Shown in pieces: positions 16,202-24,478 of a stretch of 38,314 nt of DNA (position 1 is its first letter; every line of letters starts with the position of its first letter). This stretch comes from Rhodococcus jostii NBRC 16295. GTDB lineage: Bacteria > Actinomycetota > Actinomycetes > Mycobacteriales > Mycobacteriaceae. The notes under the pieces are model-generated. The model had not been told where the DNA came from, made no database searches, and saw only the letters and a list, made by a program, of their open reading frames with translations. The DNA is taken from the NCBI RefSeq assembly GCF_001894825.1, contig NZ_BCWY01000086.1:1-38314 (forward strand). The letters run 5' to 3'. The position numbers and the translations under genes were made by a program.

Positions 16202-17110
16202 GTGGGCGATTACGACTTGAATCTTGTGCGGACGTTTCTGCTGCTCTACGAGACCAGGAGCGTGACGCGGACCGCCGAGTGTCTGTCGCTCACCCAGCCG
16301 TCGGTGAGCCACGCCCTCGGGCGGATGCGGAAACAGTTCAACGACAGCCTGTTCAGCCGTTCCACCAATGGACTTCAGCCCACCGAACTCGCCATCTCGA
16401 TGTATCCGACGCTTCGCCAGGCGATCGAGGTCATCGACAGCACCGTCAGTGGCGTCGGGCAATTCGATTCGGCGACATCGCGTCGAACCTTCCGGTTGCA
16501 CGCGACCGATCTCGGGGAGGTGAGCTTGCTACCGCCCGTCCTCGCGCGAATCGCGGAGACCGCGCCGGGCGTCGATCTGCACGTCACGCCGCTGAACTTC
16601 TCCGTGGTCGAAACCGAGCTCCGACAGGGACAGGCCGACGCCGTCATCTGCACCCCGCGGGTCACCGCCGACGATTTCGAACGGGACGTGCTCTTTCCCG
16701 ACAGCTACTGCGGAATCTGCAGCGACGCACATCCACGGATCGGCCGCACACCCACGCTCGACGAGTTTCTGGGTGAGCGTCACATCGCCGTCGACGTCGC
16801 CGCCGGGCACACCGACGTCGACCGGTCGCTGTCGTTGCTCGGCCACTCACGGGATGTGGCGCTGCGGATCAGCCACTTCGCCGCGCTTCCGCAACTGCTG
16901 GAGACGACTCCGTACCTGTCGATCATCCCGGCGTCCGTGGCGGAGCAGTTCTGCCGGATGGCCGACGTGAAGATCTTCGACCTCCCTTTCGACGTGCCCG
17001 CCGTGGAGATCTCGCTGTACACGTACAAACGCGTGCTCCCCGACCCCGGCACCGAATGGTTCCGCCGAACCGTGAAGGCGGCCCTCACCGAGGCACGCAC
17101 CGTGCGCTGA
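16202..17110 (+). CDS. LysR-family transcriptional regulator
   Basis: A regulator of 302 residues from GTG 16202. The N-terminal winged helix-turn-helix (about 5-65) reads DLNLVRTFLLLYETRSVTRTAECLSLTQPSVSHALGR, standard LysR. The effector domain (about 90-300) has the substrate-binding pattern with SVVETELRQGQADAVICTP and TPYLSIIPASVAEQF. I prefer GTG 16202 because the product then begins four residues before the conserved DLNLVRTF. ATG 16163 is possible and would add 13 residues, placing the shared motif across the start; neither start has a clear ribosome-binding site. It is divergent from the importer gene and likely controls the mandelate genes. Confidence 0.87.
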   Translation: MGDYDLNLVRTFLLLYETRSVTRTAECLSLTQPSVSHALGRMRKQFNDSLFSRSTNGLQPTELAISMYPTLRQAIEVIDSTVSGVGQFDSATSRRTFRLHATDLGEVSLLPPVLARIAETAPGVDLHVTPLNFSVVETELRQGQADAVICTPRVTADDFERDVLFPDSYCGICSDAHPRIGRTPTLDEFLGERHIAVDVAAGHTDVDRSLSLLGHSRDVALRISHFAALPQLLETTPYLSIIPASVAEQFCRMADVKIFDLPFDVPAVEISLYTYKRVLPDPGTEWFRRTVKAALTEARTVR

Positions 17111-17117
17111 CGTCGAT

Positions 17118-17136
17118 GTGTCCAGAAATAGAACAC
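17118..17136. promoter_or_regulatory. Imperfect inverted repeat upstream of the aldehyde dehydrogenase
   Basis: GTGTCC (17118-17123) and GAACAC (17131-17136) match as an inverted repeat at five of six positions around seven bases. It lies about 115 bp upstream of the aldehyde dehydrogenase ATG, the right place for an upstream activator such as the AcoR-like protein encoded behind that gene. The link is inference. Confidence 0.35.
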
Positions 17137-17250
17137 GACCACCCCTTGCCGAGATGTCATGCTCGTCACAACGCGGATGCACTACTGCCGAAAACTCGGC
17201 GCGGGCATCACGTTCTGATCTTTCCCGACGACTTCCTCAGGGGACTTCTC

Positions 17251-18699
17251 ATGGATGTGCATTACGACGCTCTGTTCATCGGCGGCGAGTGGGTCGCGCC
17301 CAGCACGAGCGCAAGGATCACGGCGATCTCGGCGAGCACGGAGCAGCCGATCGGTTCGGTGCCGGAAGCGCAGGAAGCCGACGTCGACGCCGCGGTCGCG
17401 GCCGCCCGGCGTGCGTTCGACGACCCGGCCGGGTGGGCGCACTGGGCCCCGGCCGAGCGTGCGACCGCAATGGAACGCCTCGCCGATGTGCTCGAGCGCC
17501 GCGCCGAAGACGTCGTGCAGAGGGTGAGCGCACAGAACGGCATGCCGGTCGCGGTGGCACGCCAACTCGAGGGCGCCTTCCCCGTCGTCCTGCTGCGCTA
17601 CTACGCCGGCCTGGCCCGGGACACCGTCACCGAGGAGACGCGCCCCGGACTGCTCGGCGGAAACACCCTGGTCCGCCGCGAACCGCTCGGCGTGGTCGGT
17701 GCGATCGTGCCATGGAACTTCCCGCAGACCCTCGCCGCGTTCAAGTACGCGCCCGCGATGGCGGCGGGGTGCACGCTGGTGATCAAGCCCTCCCCGGAGA
17801 CCGTGCTCGACGCCTTCGTCTTCGCCGAGGCCGTCGCCGAGGCGGGGATCCCGGCCGGGGTGATCAACATCGTGCCCGGTGGCCGCGAGGTCGGCGCACA
17901 TCTGGTCGCGCATCCCGGTGTGGACAAGATCAGCTTCACCGGTTCCACCGCGGCCGGCCGGTCGATCGGCGAGGTCTGTGGCCGGCTGCTGCGGCCGGTC
18001 ACGCTGGAACTGGGCGGCAAGTCGGCGGCCATCGTGCTCGACGACGCCGGCCTCGACCTGCAGACGGTGGCCGAGAAACTCTTCACGGCAACGCTTCTCA
18101 ACAACGGGCAGACGTGCTTCCTCGGCACCCGGGTGCTCGCGCCGCGCTCGCGCTACGCCGAGATCGTCGACCTGTTCACCGATTTCGCGGGCGCACTGAA
18201 GGTCGGGGACGCCCTGGACGACGCCACCCAGATCGGTCCGATGGCCACTTCCGCGCAGCGCGAGCGCGTCGAGCAGTACATCGCCAAGGGCCGCGGTGAC
18301 GGTGCCCGCGTCACCATCGGCGGCGGCAGACCCGCCGACCGGGACAAGGGGTGGTTCGTCGAACCGACGATCTTCGCGGACGTCGACAACAACCACACCA
18401 TCGCCCAGGAGGAGATCTTCGGCCCGGTGCTGTCGGTGATTCCGTACTCCGGCGACGACGAGGCCGTCCGCATCGCGAACGATTCCGACTACGGACTCGG
18501 CGGAACGGTGTGGACCAACGACCCCGACCGGGGGCTGGCGCTGGCGAAGCGGGTGCAGACCGGCACCATCGGCGTCAACACGTATCTGCCCGAGCCCACC
18601 GCCCCGTTCGGTGGCGTCAAGGCCAGCGGCATCGGCCGCGAACTCGGACCCGAAGCGCTCACCAACTACCAGCAACTGAAGTCCGTCTACCTGGGGTAG
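17251..18699 (+). CDS. Aldehyde dehydrogenase, probable benzaldehyde dehydrogenase
   Basis: A 482-residue NAD(P)-dependent aldehyde dehydrogenase starting MDVHYDALFIGGEW. Landmarks are GAIVPWNFPQTLAAFK (Asn and neighbours of the active site), KPSPETVLDA, FTGSTAAGRSIGE, ELGGKS with the general base Glu253, GQTC with the nucleophile Cys289, EEIFGPVLSVI and PFGGVKASGIGRE. In this cluster it should oxidise the benzaldehyde made by the decarboxylase to benzoate. Further benzoate degradation genes are not in the window. ATG 17251 has AGGGG about 8 bases upstream. It lies 140 bp behind the LysR gene and 58 bp before the AcoR-like regulator on the same strand. Confidence 0.92.
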   Translation: MDVHYDALFIGGEWVAPSTSARITAISASTEQPIGSVPEAQEADVDAAVAAARRAFDDPAGWAHWAPAERATAMERLADVLERRAEDVVQRVSAQNGMPVAVARQLEGAFPVVLLRYYAGLARDTVTEETRPGLLGGNTLVRREPLGVVGAIVPWNFPQTLAAFKYAPAMAAGCTLVIKPSPETVLDAFVFAEAVAEAGIPAGVINIVPGGREVGAHLVAHPGVDKISFTGSTAAGRSIGEVCGRLLRPVTLELGGKSAAIVLDDAGLDLQTVAEKLFTATLLNNGQTCFLGTRVLAPRSRYAEIVDLFTDFAGALKVGDALDDATQIGPMATSAQRERVEQYIAKGRGDGARVTIGGGRPADRDKGWFVEPTIFADVDNNHTIAQEEIFGPVLSVIPYSGDDEAVRIANDSDYGLGGTVWTNDPDRGLALAKRVQTGTIGVNTYLPEPTAPFGGVKASGIGRELGPEALTNYQQLKSVYLG

Positions 18700-18757
18700 A
18701 GGTGAGGTGTCGGACGTAAGCTCGGACGGGAACAGCTGTGGAAGGGAATGTCGGGAC

Positions 18758-20377
18758 ATGACCGAACTCGACAATTCGTCACGCCCGCTCATCGCGCAGT
18801 CCTGGCAGCGCGTGGCGATGAGCGGGCTGTTCCCGGGCGCGTCGGTCGACGACGCCGCGATCGAGGAAGTCGACCGGCGCAGCCGGCTCATGGTCGCCGC
18901 CGCACCGGTACTCGACGAGATGGCCGGGGAACTCGAGGGCGCCGGGTTCGCCGTCATCCTCGCCGACCGCAACGCCCGCCTCGTCGACCTCCGTTACGGC
19001 GAACGAGACCTGCAACCGAAACTCGAGCAGGTCGGCACGGTGGAAGGCCGCCGATTCCTCGAAGAGACCACCGGCACGAACTCGATCGCGACCGCGTTCG
19101 AACTCCGCCGCGGACTCGCCGTGCGCGGCGAGGAACACTACATCGAGGCGCTGAAGAAGTTCAGCTGCTATGGCCAGCCCGTCGTCAACCCGGTCACGCG
19201 CCGGATCGAGGGCGTCCTCGACATCACGTGTCTCAGCGAGGACGACAGTCCGTTGTTGGCGCCGTTCGTGATTCGGTCGGCCCGCCAGATCGGGGAGCGG
19301 CTCCTCGAGGAGTCGCGACAGGCCGAGCTCCGGATCTTCCACAGCTTCCAGGACGCGACGGTGCGGGCCCGGACGAGCCCGGTGATCGCCATCGGCGACG
19401 ACATCCTGCTCGCGAACACGGCCGCCGTGCAGATCCTCGAACCGGCGGACCATGCGCTGCTGCGTGCGCTGGCAGTCGAGGCGCCGTTGGACCGGGAGAT
19501 CACGCACGACGTGCAGCTGTCGGCGGGACGACTCCTCACGGCGTCGGTGCTCCGGATCCCCGGCAGCGGCGCCGCCTTGTTCACGTTCGGCACCGGGCCG
19601 GCCTCCCGATCGACGACGCTGTCGCCCGGGCCCGCTGCGCCGATCGGGTCGGTGCTGATCACCGGTGAACCCGGCACCGGTCGCACGACGGCGGCCCGCG
19701 CAGCCGTCGACGGGGCGGGAACCTGGTTCGACGCGACCCAGGTTGCCGAGTTGGGGAGTCAGGCGTGGACCGAGCAGGTGCGGAGCCGGCTCGCCGAGCC
19801 GGGCTGTGTCGTCCTCGAAGCGGTGGATCTGCTTCCCACGTCGCTGGCCCGGCGCACGGCCGAGGACCTGCGCTCGGCGCGCGCCCGGGTCGTCATGACC
19901 AGTGCGCCGGTCGACGATCTGCCGCCCGAGCATGCGGCCCTCGTCTCCCACTGCACCGAGCGGATCGAACTCGCGCCGCTGCGGCATCGTCGTCCCGAGA
20001 TTCCCGCCCTGGTCAACAAGGTGCTCGAGGAGCTCGGCGGGTCGGCACAGGTGCGTTTCACGCCGGCCGCGCTGGAAGCCCTGGCCGGACAGCAGTGGGC
20101 CGGAAACCTCCGCGAACTGCACACCGCCGTCAAGGCTGCCAGCGGCACCCGCAGCGCAGGGGACATCACCGTCGGTGACCTCCCCGCGCAGTGGCGCGGC
20201 CGGATGACCCGGCACCTGACCCCGCTGGAACAGGCCGAGCGCGACGCCGTCGTCAAGACACTCCGGGACGTCGGCGGAAACAAGAAGGCGGCCGCACTCC
20301 AGCTGGGGATCAGCCGCACCACGCTCTACCGCGTCATCCGGTCCTACGGAATCGACACGTCGACAGGCTCGGGCTGA
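18758..20377 (+). CDS. AcoR-like Fis-type regulator with degenerate AAA+ domain
   Basis: A 539-residue regulator with the layout of AcoR-type activators. The N-terminal sensor begins RPLIAQSWQRVAMSGL and holds a GAF-like domain to about residue 170 (FLEETTGTNSIATAFE). The central AAA+ domain has a good Walker A motif (GEPGTGRT, near 303-310) but a weak Walker B (VVLEAVDLL, without the usual Asp-Glu pair), and no GAFTGA loop, which activators need to contact sigma-54. The C-terminal Fis helix-turn-helix is clear (GGNKKAAALQLGISRTTLYRVIRSYG, about 506-531). Actinobacteria of this type lack sigma-54, so it must act in another way. It follows the aldehyde dehydrogenase gene and probably controls it. 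Confidence 0.85.
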   Translation: MTELDNSSRPLIAQSWQRVAMSGLFPGASVDDAAIEEVDRRSRLMVAAAPVLDEMAGELEGAGFAVILADRNARLVDLRYGERDLQPKLEQVGTVEGRRFLEETTGTNSIATAFELRRGLAVRGEEHYIEALKKFSCYGQPVVNPVTRRIEGVLDITCLSEDDSPLLAPFVIRSARQIGERLLEESRQAELRIFHSFQDATVRARTSPVIAIGDDILLANTAAVQILEPADHALLRALAVEAPLDREITHDVQLSAGRLLTASVLRIPGSGAALFTFGTGPASRSTTLSPGPAAPIGSVLITGEPGTGRTTAARAAVDGAGTWFDATQVAELGSQAWTEQVRSRLAEPGCVVLEAVDLLPTSLARRTAEDLRSARARVVMTSAPVDDLPPEHAALVSHCTERIELAPLRHRRPEIPALVNKVLEELGGSAQVRFTPAALEALAGQQWAGNLRELHTAVKAASGTRSAGDITVGDLPAQWRGRMTRHLTPLEQAERDAVVKTLRDVGGNKKAAALQLGISRTTLYRVIRSYGIDTSTGSG

Positions 20378-20414
20378 AGGACAAAACCTCAGCGGTGAAG
20401 CACGTCGCTCGGGT

Positions 20415-20433
20415 CAGGTCCGCAATGGACCTG
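20415..20433 (+). terminator. Hairpin between convergent genes
   Basis: CAGGTCC and GGACCTG form a perfect seven-base stem around GCAAT, 38 bp after the AcoR-like stop. On the plus strand a T-rich stretch (GTTCGTTTGTT) follows about 12 bases later, so it is a plausible though not textbook terminator between two convergent genes. Confidence 0.45.
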
Positions 20434-20470
20434 GTCTGTCCGAGTTCGTTTGTTCACACGTGCCGCGAGA

Positions 20471-21286
20471 TCACACAGCGACCATCGCGATCAGCGACAC
20501 GATCAGCAGCACGATGTACGCGATCGCGTGGGTGCGATCCGGTACGCGCCGGACGAATCGCCGAGCGATGGTGATGGTCGGAAGCGATGCGGCGAGCAGG
20601 ACGCCGGCGGCGACCACGTCGACGTAGCCGATTGTGCCGGAGGTGCTTCCGTGGTGGGGTAGGGCGTATACCAGGGTTCCGACCACCGCGATGGGAATGC
20701 TGAGTGGATTGGCCATGGCAGTGGCCGCCGCCATCGTCAACCCCCTGCGTCGCAGCAGCGGGACCGTCATGACGCTGCCGCCTACCCCGAGAAAGCTGGC
20801 GACCGCTCCGATTCCGATACCGCCGCCACTGGCCACCCACTTCCCGAGTGGGCGTGGTTCGGTGGATCGCCCGAGGAACCCCTTGCGGACCAGGCTGTCG
20901 ACGATCGTGACTATCAGATACGCAACGAACAGAAGGTGCACAAGCGATTCGGATGCCAGAGTCGCTGCCCACGCACCGACAGCGGCACCGATCGCGACGA
21001 AACCGGCGAGAGGCCAGACGTATTCGCGCCTGATGAGGCCCGAACCGCGACTGGTGAGCGTCGCGACCGACGCGTTGACGACCATCACCGCGGTCGACGT
21101 GGCCACGGCGACATGCATCGCATCCGGTCGGTCGGCAGCGATCCCGTAGATCACGGGTACGACCACGAAGCCGCCGCCGAAGCCGAAGAAAACGGTGGTG
21201 ACGCCGATGAGGACACCGAAGAGGACCAGGGCCGGGATCGCATGTATCACTGGTTTCACGCTAACGGCCACGGGCGTGGCGCGCAT
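20471..21286 (-). CDS. TauE/SafE-family sulfite/organic-anion exporter
   Basis: A 271-residue membrane protein with about eight hydrophobic segments. The TauE/SafE pattern is repeated in both halves: GVTTVFFGFGGGFVVVPVIY near residue 30 and GIGAVASFLGVGGSVMTVPLL near 160, each with the glycine-rich GxGGxxxxP motif. Family members export sulfite, sulfoacetate or other anions. ATG 21286 is chosen for a normal-length first helix; no ribosome-binding site is visible there, and GTG 21259 is an alternative. It is divergent from the AraC-family gene with only about 55 bp between the starts, so the regulator probably controls it. Substrate unknown. Confidence 0.8.
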   Translation of the reverse strand: MRATPVAVSVKPVIHAIPALVLFGVLIGVTTVFFGFGGGFVVVPVIYGIAADRPDAMHVAVATSTAVMVVNASVATLTSRGSGLIRREYVWPLAGFVAIGAAVGAWAATLASESLVHLLFVAYLIVTIVDSLVRKGFLGRSTEPRPLGKWVASGGGIGIGAVASFLGVGGSVMTVPLLRRRGLTMAAATAMANPLSIPIAVVGTLVYALPHHGSTSGTIGYVDVVAAGVLLAASLPTITIARRFVRRVPDRTHAIAYIVLLIVSLIAMVAV

Positions 21287-21341
21287 TCGCACACACGCCA
21301 ATAGTCTTTGTGATTCGGACACGCTTGGGTACCGTCGTAGG

Positions 21342-22115
21342 GTGAGGAATTGCACGCTGGAGGACTACGACGGACTGGGCCGCGACGTTCTCGCGATCGG
21401 TACGGACTATTCCTACGGGCACGTTCTTGCGCCGCACCGCCATCGTCGAGCCCAGTTTCTCTACGGCGTCGGCGGAGTGATGGACGTGACTACCGCGCAC
21501 GGGTCGTGGATCGTGCCCTCGGATCGTGCGGTCCTGATTCCAGCGGAGACCGAGCATGCGGTCACCATGCGCGGAGTGTCCACGCGGAGCCTGTACCTGG
21601 AACCGTCTGCCGTGCCGTGGTTTCCGTCGACATGCACCGTCGTTCAGGTACCACCTTTGCTACGTGAGTTGCTCGTCGAAGCCGACGAAGTCCCGATCGA
21701 GTACGCCGTTCACGGGCGAGATGCAGCGTTAATGGCGCTAATACTCCACGAGGTGGCGCGATGTGTCGCGTTGCCGCTGGATCTTCCGCTCCCCGTGCAC
21801 CGGGCGTTGCGGGAGCAGTGCCAACTGTTCCTTCGCGAACCCGACGTCCGCACGTCGCCGCGCTGGTGGGCCGACGCGCTGCACGTCAGCGAGCGGACGA
21901 TCAATCGGATGTTCCGGCAGGAAACGTCGATGAGTGTGACCGAGTGGCAACGCCGGGCCTGCGTGCTGTCGTCTCTTCGGTCCCTGGCCTCCGGCGACGC
22001 GGTGTCCACAGTTGCCGCCGACTTCGGATACGCGAGTCCGGCCGCCTTCTCCACCATGTTCCACCGCATCCTCGGCTCGCCGCCCAGCGCGTTCAGGCTG
22101 AGTCCTCAGGCGTAA
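21342..22115 (+). CDS. AraC-family transcriptional regulator with cupin sensor
   Basis: A 257-residue regulator from GTG 21342. The N-terminal cupin-like part contains HVLAPHRHRRAQFLYGVGGVM and PAETEHAV. The C-terminal double helix-turn-helix spans about residues 160-255 (ALHVSERTINRMFRQETSMSVTEWQRR and AADFGYASPAAFSTMFHRILGSPPSAFR). This layout resembles E. coli NimR (YeaM), which controls a divergent exporter gene. Here the divergent gene is a TauE/SafE exporter, a parallel arrangement. No strong ribosome-binding site is seen at the GTG, and the longer frame from 21195 would run into the divergent gene. Confidence 0.82.
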   Translation: MRNCTLEDYDGLGRDVLAIGTDYSYGHVLAPHRHRRAQFLYGVGGVMDVTTAHGSWIVPSDRAVLIPAETEHAVTMRGVSTRSLYLEPSAVPWFPSTCTVVQVPPLLRELLVEADEVPIEYAVHGRDAALMALILHEVARCVALPLDLPLPVHRALREQCQLFLREPDVRTSPRWWADALHVSERTINRMFRQETSMSVTEWQRRACVLSSLRSLASGDAVSTVAADFGYASPAAFSTMFHRILGSPPSAFRLSPQA

Positions 22116-22217
22116 CCCGGCGAAGCGGCCGCACGGTGGCGGGGGTATCGCGGACCCGGACCTTGCGCGAGCGGAACTCGCCGGCATCGGACGCAACACC
22201 GGGCAGGGCGACTTCGA

Positions 22218-22997
22218 TTATGCGCCGATGAAGGTGGGCGTTCGTTTTTCGCGGAACGCGGCGATCGCTTCGGCGGAGTCCTGGGTGGACTGTACGACGG
22301 CTTGTTCGGCGGCGACCATTGACAGCGAGGTCATGAAGTCGACGCGTTCGCCGTTGCGGACGAGGCGCTTGATTGCGCGGATCGCGACGGGCGGGCCGTC
22401 GGCAAGGCGCCGGCACAGGTCGCCGACGGCGAGGGGCAGTTCCTCCGGGGTGTGCACGGAGAGCACGATTCCCAGGTCGAGGGCTTCCGGGGCTTCGACG
22501 AACCGTCCGGTCCACAGCAGTTCGAGGGCGCGGGCCTGGCCGACGATGCGGGGGAGCAGATGGGCGCCGCCGTCGCCGGGGATGAGGCCGACGCGGACGT
22601 ACGCTTCGGAGAATCTTGCCCGGGTCGAGGCGAGTCGGATGTCGCATGCGAGTGCCATGTCCATGCCGGCGCCGACGGCGACTCCGTCGACGGCGGCGAC
22701 GAGCGGCTTGTCGAGTTCCGTTGCGGCGGCGGCGACGCGGTGCACGCGGTTCTGCAGGACTTCCTGGCGACCGAGGGTGGACGTGATCTCGGCGAAGTCG
22801 TCGAGATCGACACCGGCGCAGAACGATCCGTCTGCACCGGTGACGAGTACGACGCGCACCTCGGGGTCGAGGCGGGCCGAGCGGAGGGCCTCGGCCCATG
22901 CGTCGAGCATGTCGAGGGTGAAGGCATTCTTGCGGTGCGGGCGGTTGAGCAGGATGGTGCCGATGCCGTCTTTGACGGTGTATTCGAGGTCAGCCAT
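22218..22997 (-). CDS. Enoyl-CoA hydratase/isomerase family protein
   Basis: A 259-residue crotonase-fold protein starting MADLEYTVKDGIGTILLNRP. Oxyanion-hole segments are present: GSFCAGVDL near residue 60 and AVGAGMDMALACD near 105. The active-site region reads VGLIPGDGGAHLLPRIVG near 135, with GDGG in place of the DAGG of classical hydratases, which is seen in some specialised hydratases and CaiD-like proteins. The C-terminal helix AIAAFREKRTPTF is standard. It should hydrate the enoyl-CoA made by the paired dehydrogenases encoded upstream. It is the last gene of the block, 14 bp behind the transporter gene. Confidence 0.88.
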   Translation of the reverse strand: MADLEYTVKDGIGTILLNRPHRKNAFTLDMLDAWAEALRSARLDPEVRVVLVTGADGSFCAGVDLDDFAEITSTLGRQEVLQNRVHRVAAAATELDKPLVAAVDGVAVGAGMDMALACDIRLASTRARFSEAYVRVGLIPGDGGAHLLPRIVGQARALELLWTGRFVEAPEALDLGIVLSVHTPEELPLAVGDLCRRLADGPPVAIRAIKRLVRNGERVDFMTSLSMVAAEQAVVQSTQDSAEAIAAFREKRTPTFIGA

Positions 22998-23011
22998 GTC
23001 AGATTCCTTGT

Positions 23012-24385
23012 CTATATGCGAGCGTCGAGGTTGTCGGCCCCGGCCCGGTTGGGATACGTGGTTTCGGTTTTGCCGACCAGGTCCACGTCGCGCGTTTCCC
23101 GCATGAACAGGTAGGTGAGCAGGGAGATGGCGGCGCACACCGAGACGTAGACGAAGAAGTAATTCTCGTGGCCGGCGTCGCGCAGGGCGAGGGCGATGTA
23201 GGAGGCGGTTCCGCCGAAGACGGCTTGGGCGATGTTGTAGGGGATTGCGACGCCGACGGTGCGCACTTCGGTGGGGAACAGCTCGGCCTTGACGACGGCG
23301 TTGACGGAGGAGTACCCGGCGACGAAGGTCAGGCCGATCAGGGTGTAGATCAGGCACCACAGCCAGGTCGGCGAGTGCTGCATGCCCTGCAGGATCGGGT
23401 AGGTGAACACGGTGGTGCCGAGTCCGAAGAAGATCAGGACCGGGCGGCGGCCGATCTTGTCGGAGATGTAGCCGCCGAGCGGCAGCAGGAACAGGAAGAC
23501 CACCAGCGCAATGAAGTTCACGCGTGCAGCATCTTCCTTGGACAGCCCGACGCTGTTGACCAGATAGCTGGTCAGGTACGTGGTGTAGGTGTAGTAGGCG
23601 ACCGAACCGCCGAGGGTGAGTGTGAGGACGAGGAACGCGGCCTTGCGGTGCCTCCACACCTCGGCAAGGGTGCCGCGCTGCGCGCCTTTGCTGCTGTGTT
23701 CGAGCGCCGAGTACGCCTCGGTCTCGTGCATGCCTCGTCGGAGGTAGAACACGGCGACGGCAGCGACGGTGCCGACGACGAAGGGGATGCGCCAGCCCCA
23801 CGAGGTCAGTTGCTGCTCACTGAGGAGGAATTGCAGGATGATGAGCAGCAGGACGCCGGCGATCTGGCCGAGTGTGACGGAGATGTACTGGAAGCTCCCC
23901 CCGAGACCACGCCAGTCCTTCTTCGACACCTCGGTGAGGTACGCCGCGGAGGTGGCGTATTCACCGCCGACCGACAGGCCCTGCAGGATGCGGGCGATGA
24001 CGAGCATGCCGGCGCCGACGTAGCCGGCGGTCTCGTAGTTCGGAGCGATGGCGATGAGCAGGGCGCTGAACGACATCAGTGACACTGTGATGGTCAGGCC
24101 GGCCTTACGTCCCTTGCGATCGGAGAGCCGGCCGAGTAGCCATCCGCCCACCGGCCGGGCGAGGAACCCGACGGCGAAGATGGCCGCGGTGTTGAGCAGT
24201 TGGGCTGTGGTGTCGGCCTTGGGGAAGAACTGGCCGGCGAAGTAGATCGCGAAGGTGGTGTAGACGAACCAGTCGAACCACTCGATCATGTTGCCGATCG
24301 ACCCGGCGAAGATCGATTTGATGTAGAAGCTGCGGGGCTTGCGTTCGCCGGTGTCGGCGGGGCCGGTTGACGGTGCGGACGTCAT
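23012..24385 (-). CDS. MFS transporter, metabolite:H+ symporter (MHS) type
   Basis: A 457-residue, 12-segment transporter of the MHS group (alpha-ketoglutarate permease, ProP and shikimate permease relatives). Characteristic segments are SIFAGSIGNMIEWFDWFVYTTFA at the first helix, ARPVGGWLLGRLSDRKGRKAGL between helices 2 and 3, GLSVGGEYATSAAYLTE in helix 4 and GGYISDKIGRRPVL in the second half, ending LFPTEVRTVGVAIPYN. It probably imports the acid activated by the CoA-transferase of this block. The gene follows the small dehydrogenase subunit by 93 bp and precedes the hydratase by 14 bp. Confidence 0.9.
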   Translation of the reverse strand: MTSAPSTGPADTGERKPRSFYIKSIFAGSIGNMIEWFDWFVYTTFAIYFAGQFFPKADTTAQLLNTAAIFAVGFLARPVGGWLLGRLSDRKGRKAGLTITVSLMSFSALLIAIAPNYETAGYVGAGMLVIARILQGLSVGGEYATSAAYLTEVSKKDWRGLGGSFQYISVTLGQIAGVLLLIILQFLLSEQQLTSWGWRIPFVVGTVAAVAVFYLRRGMHETEAYSALEHSSKGAQRGTLAEVWRHRKAAFLVLTLTLGGSVAYYTYTTYLTSYLVNSVGLSKEDAARVNFIALVVFLFLLPLGGYISDKIGRRPVLIFFGLGTTVFTYPILQGMQHSPTWLWCLIYTLIGLTFVAGYSSVNAVVKAELFPTEVRTVGVAIPYNIAQAVFGGTASYIALALRDAGHENYFFVYVSVCAAISLLTYLFMRETRDVDLVGKTETTYPNRAGADNLDARI

Positions 24386-24478
24386 GGCGGGCTCCTCAGG
24401 AGGTTATCGCTTCCGTCAGCCCATCCGGGGTGGGTGGTCTGACATGGAAGTGGCTGGGTGTCAGTCGTTTCGGTCGTT

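Noticed and set aside
22116..22240. Minus-strand open frame reading IIEVALPGVASDAGEF and on
   Set aside because: It has no start codon or ribosome-binding site and overlaps the hydratase stop; it is a shadow frame.
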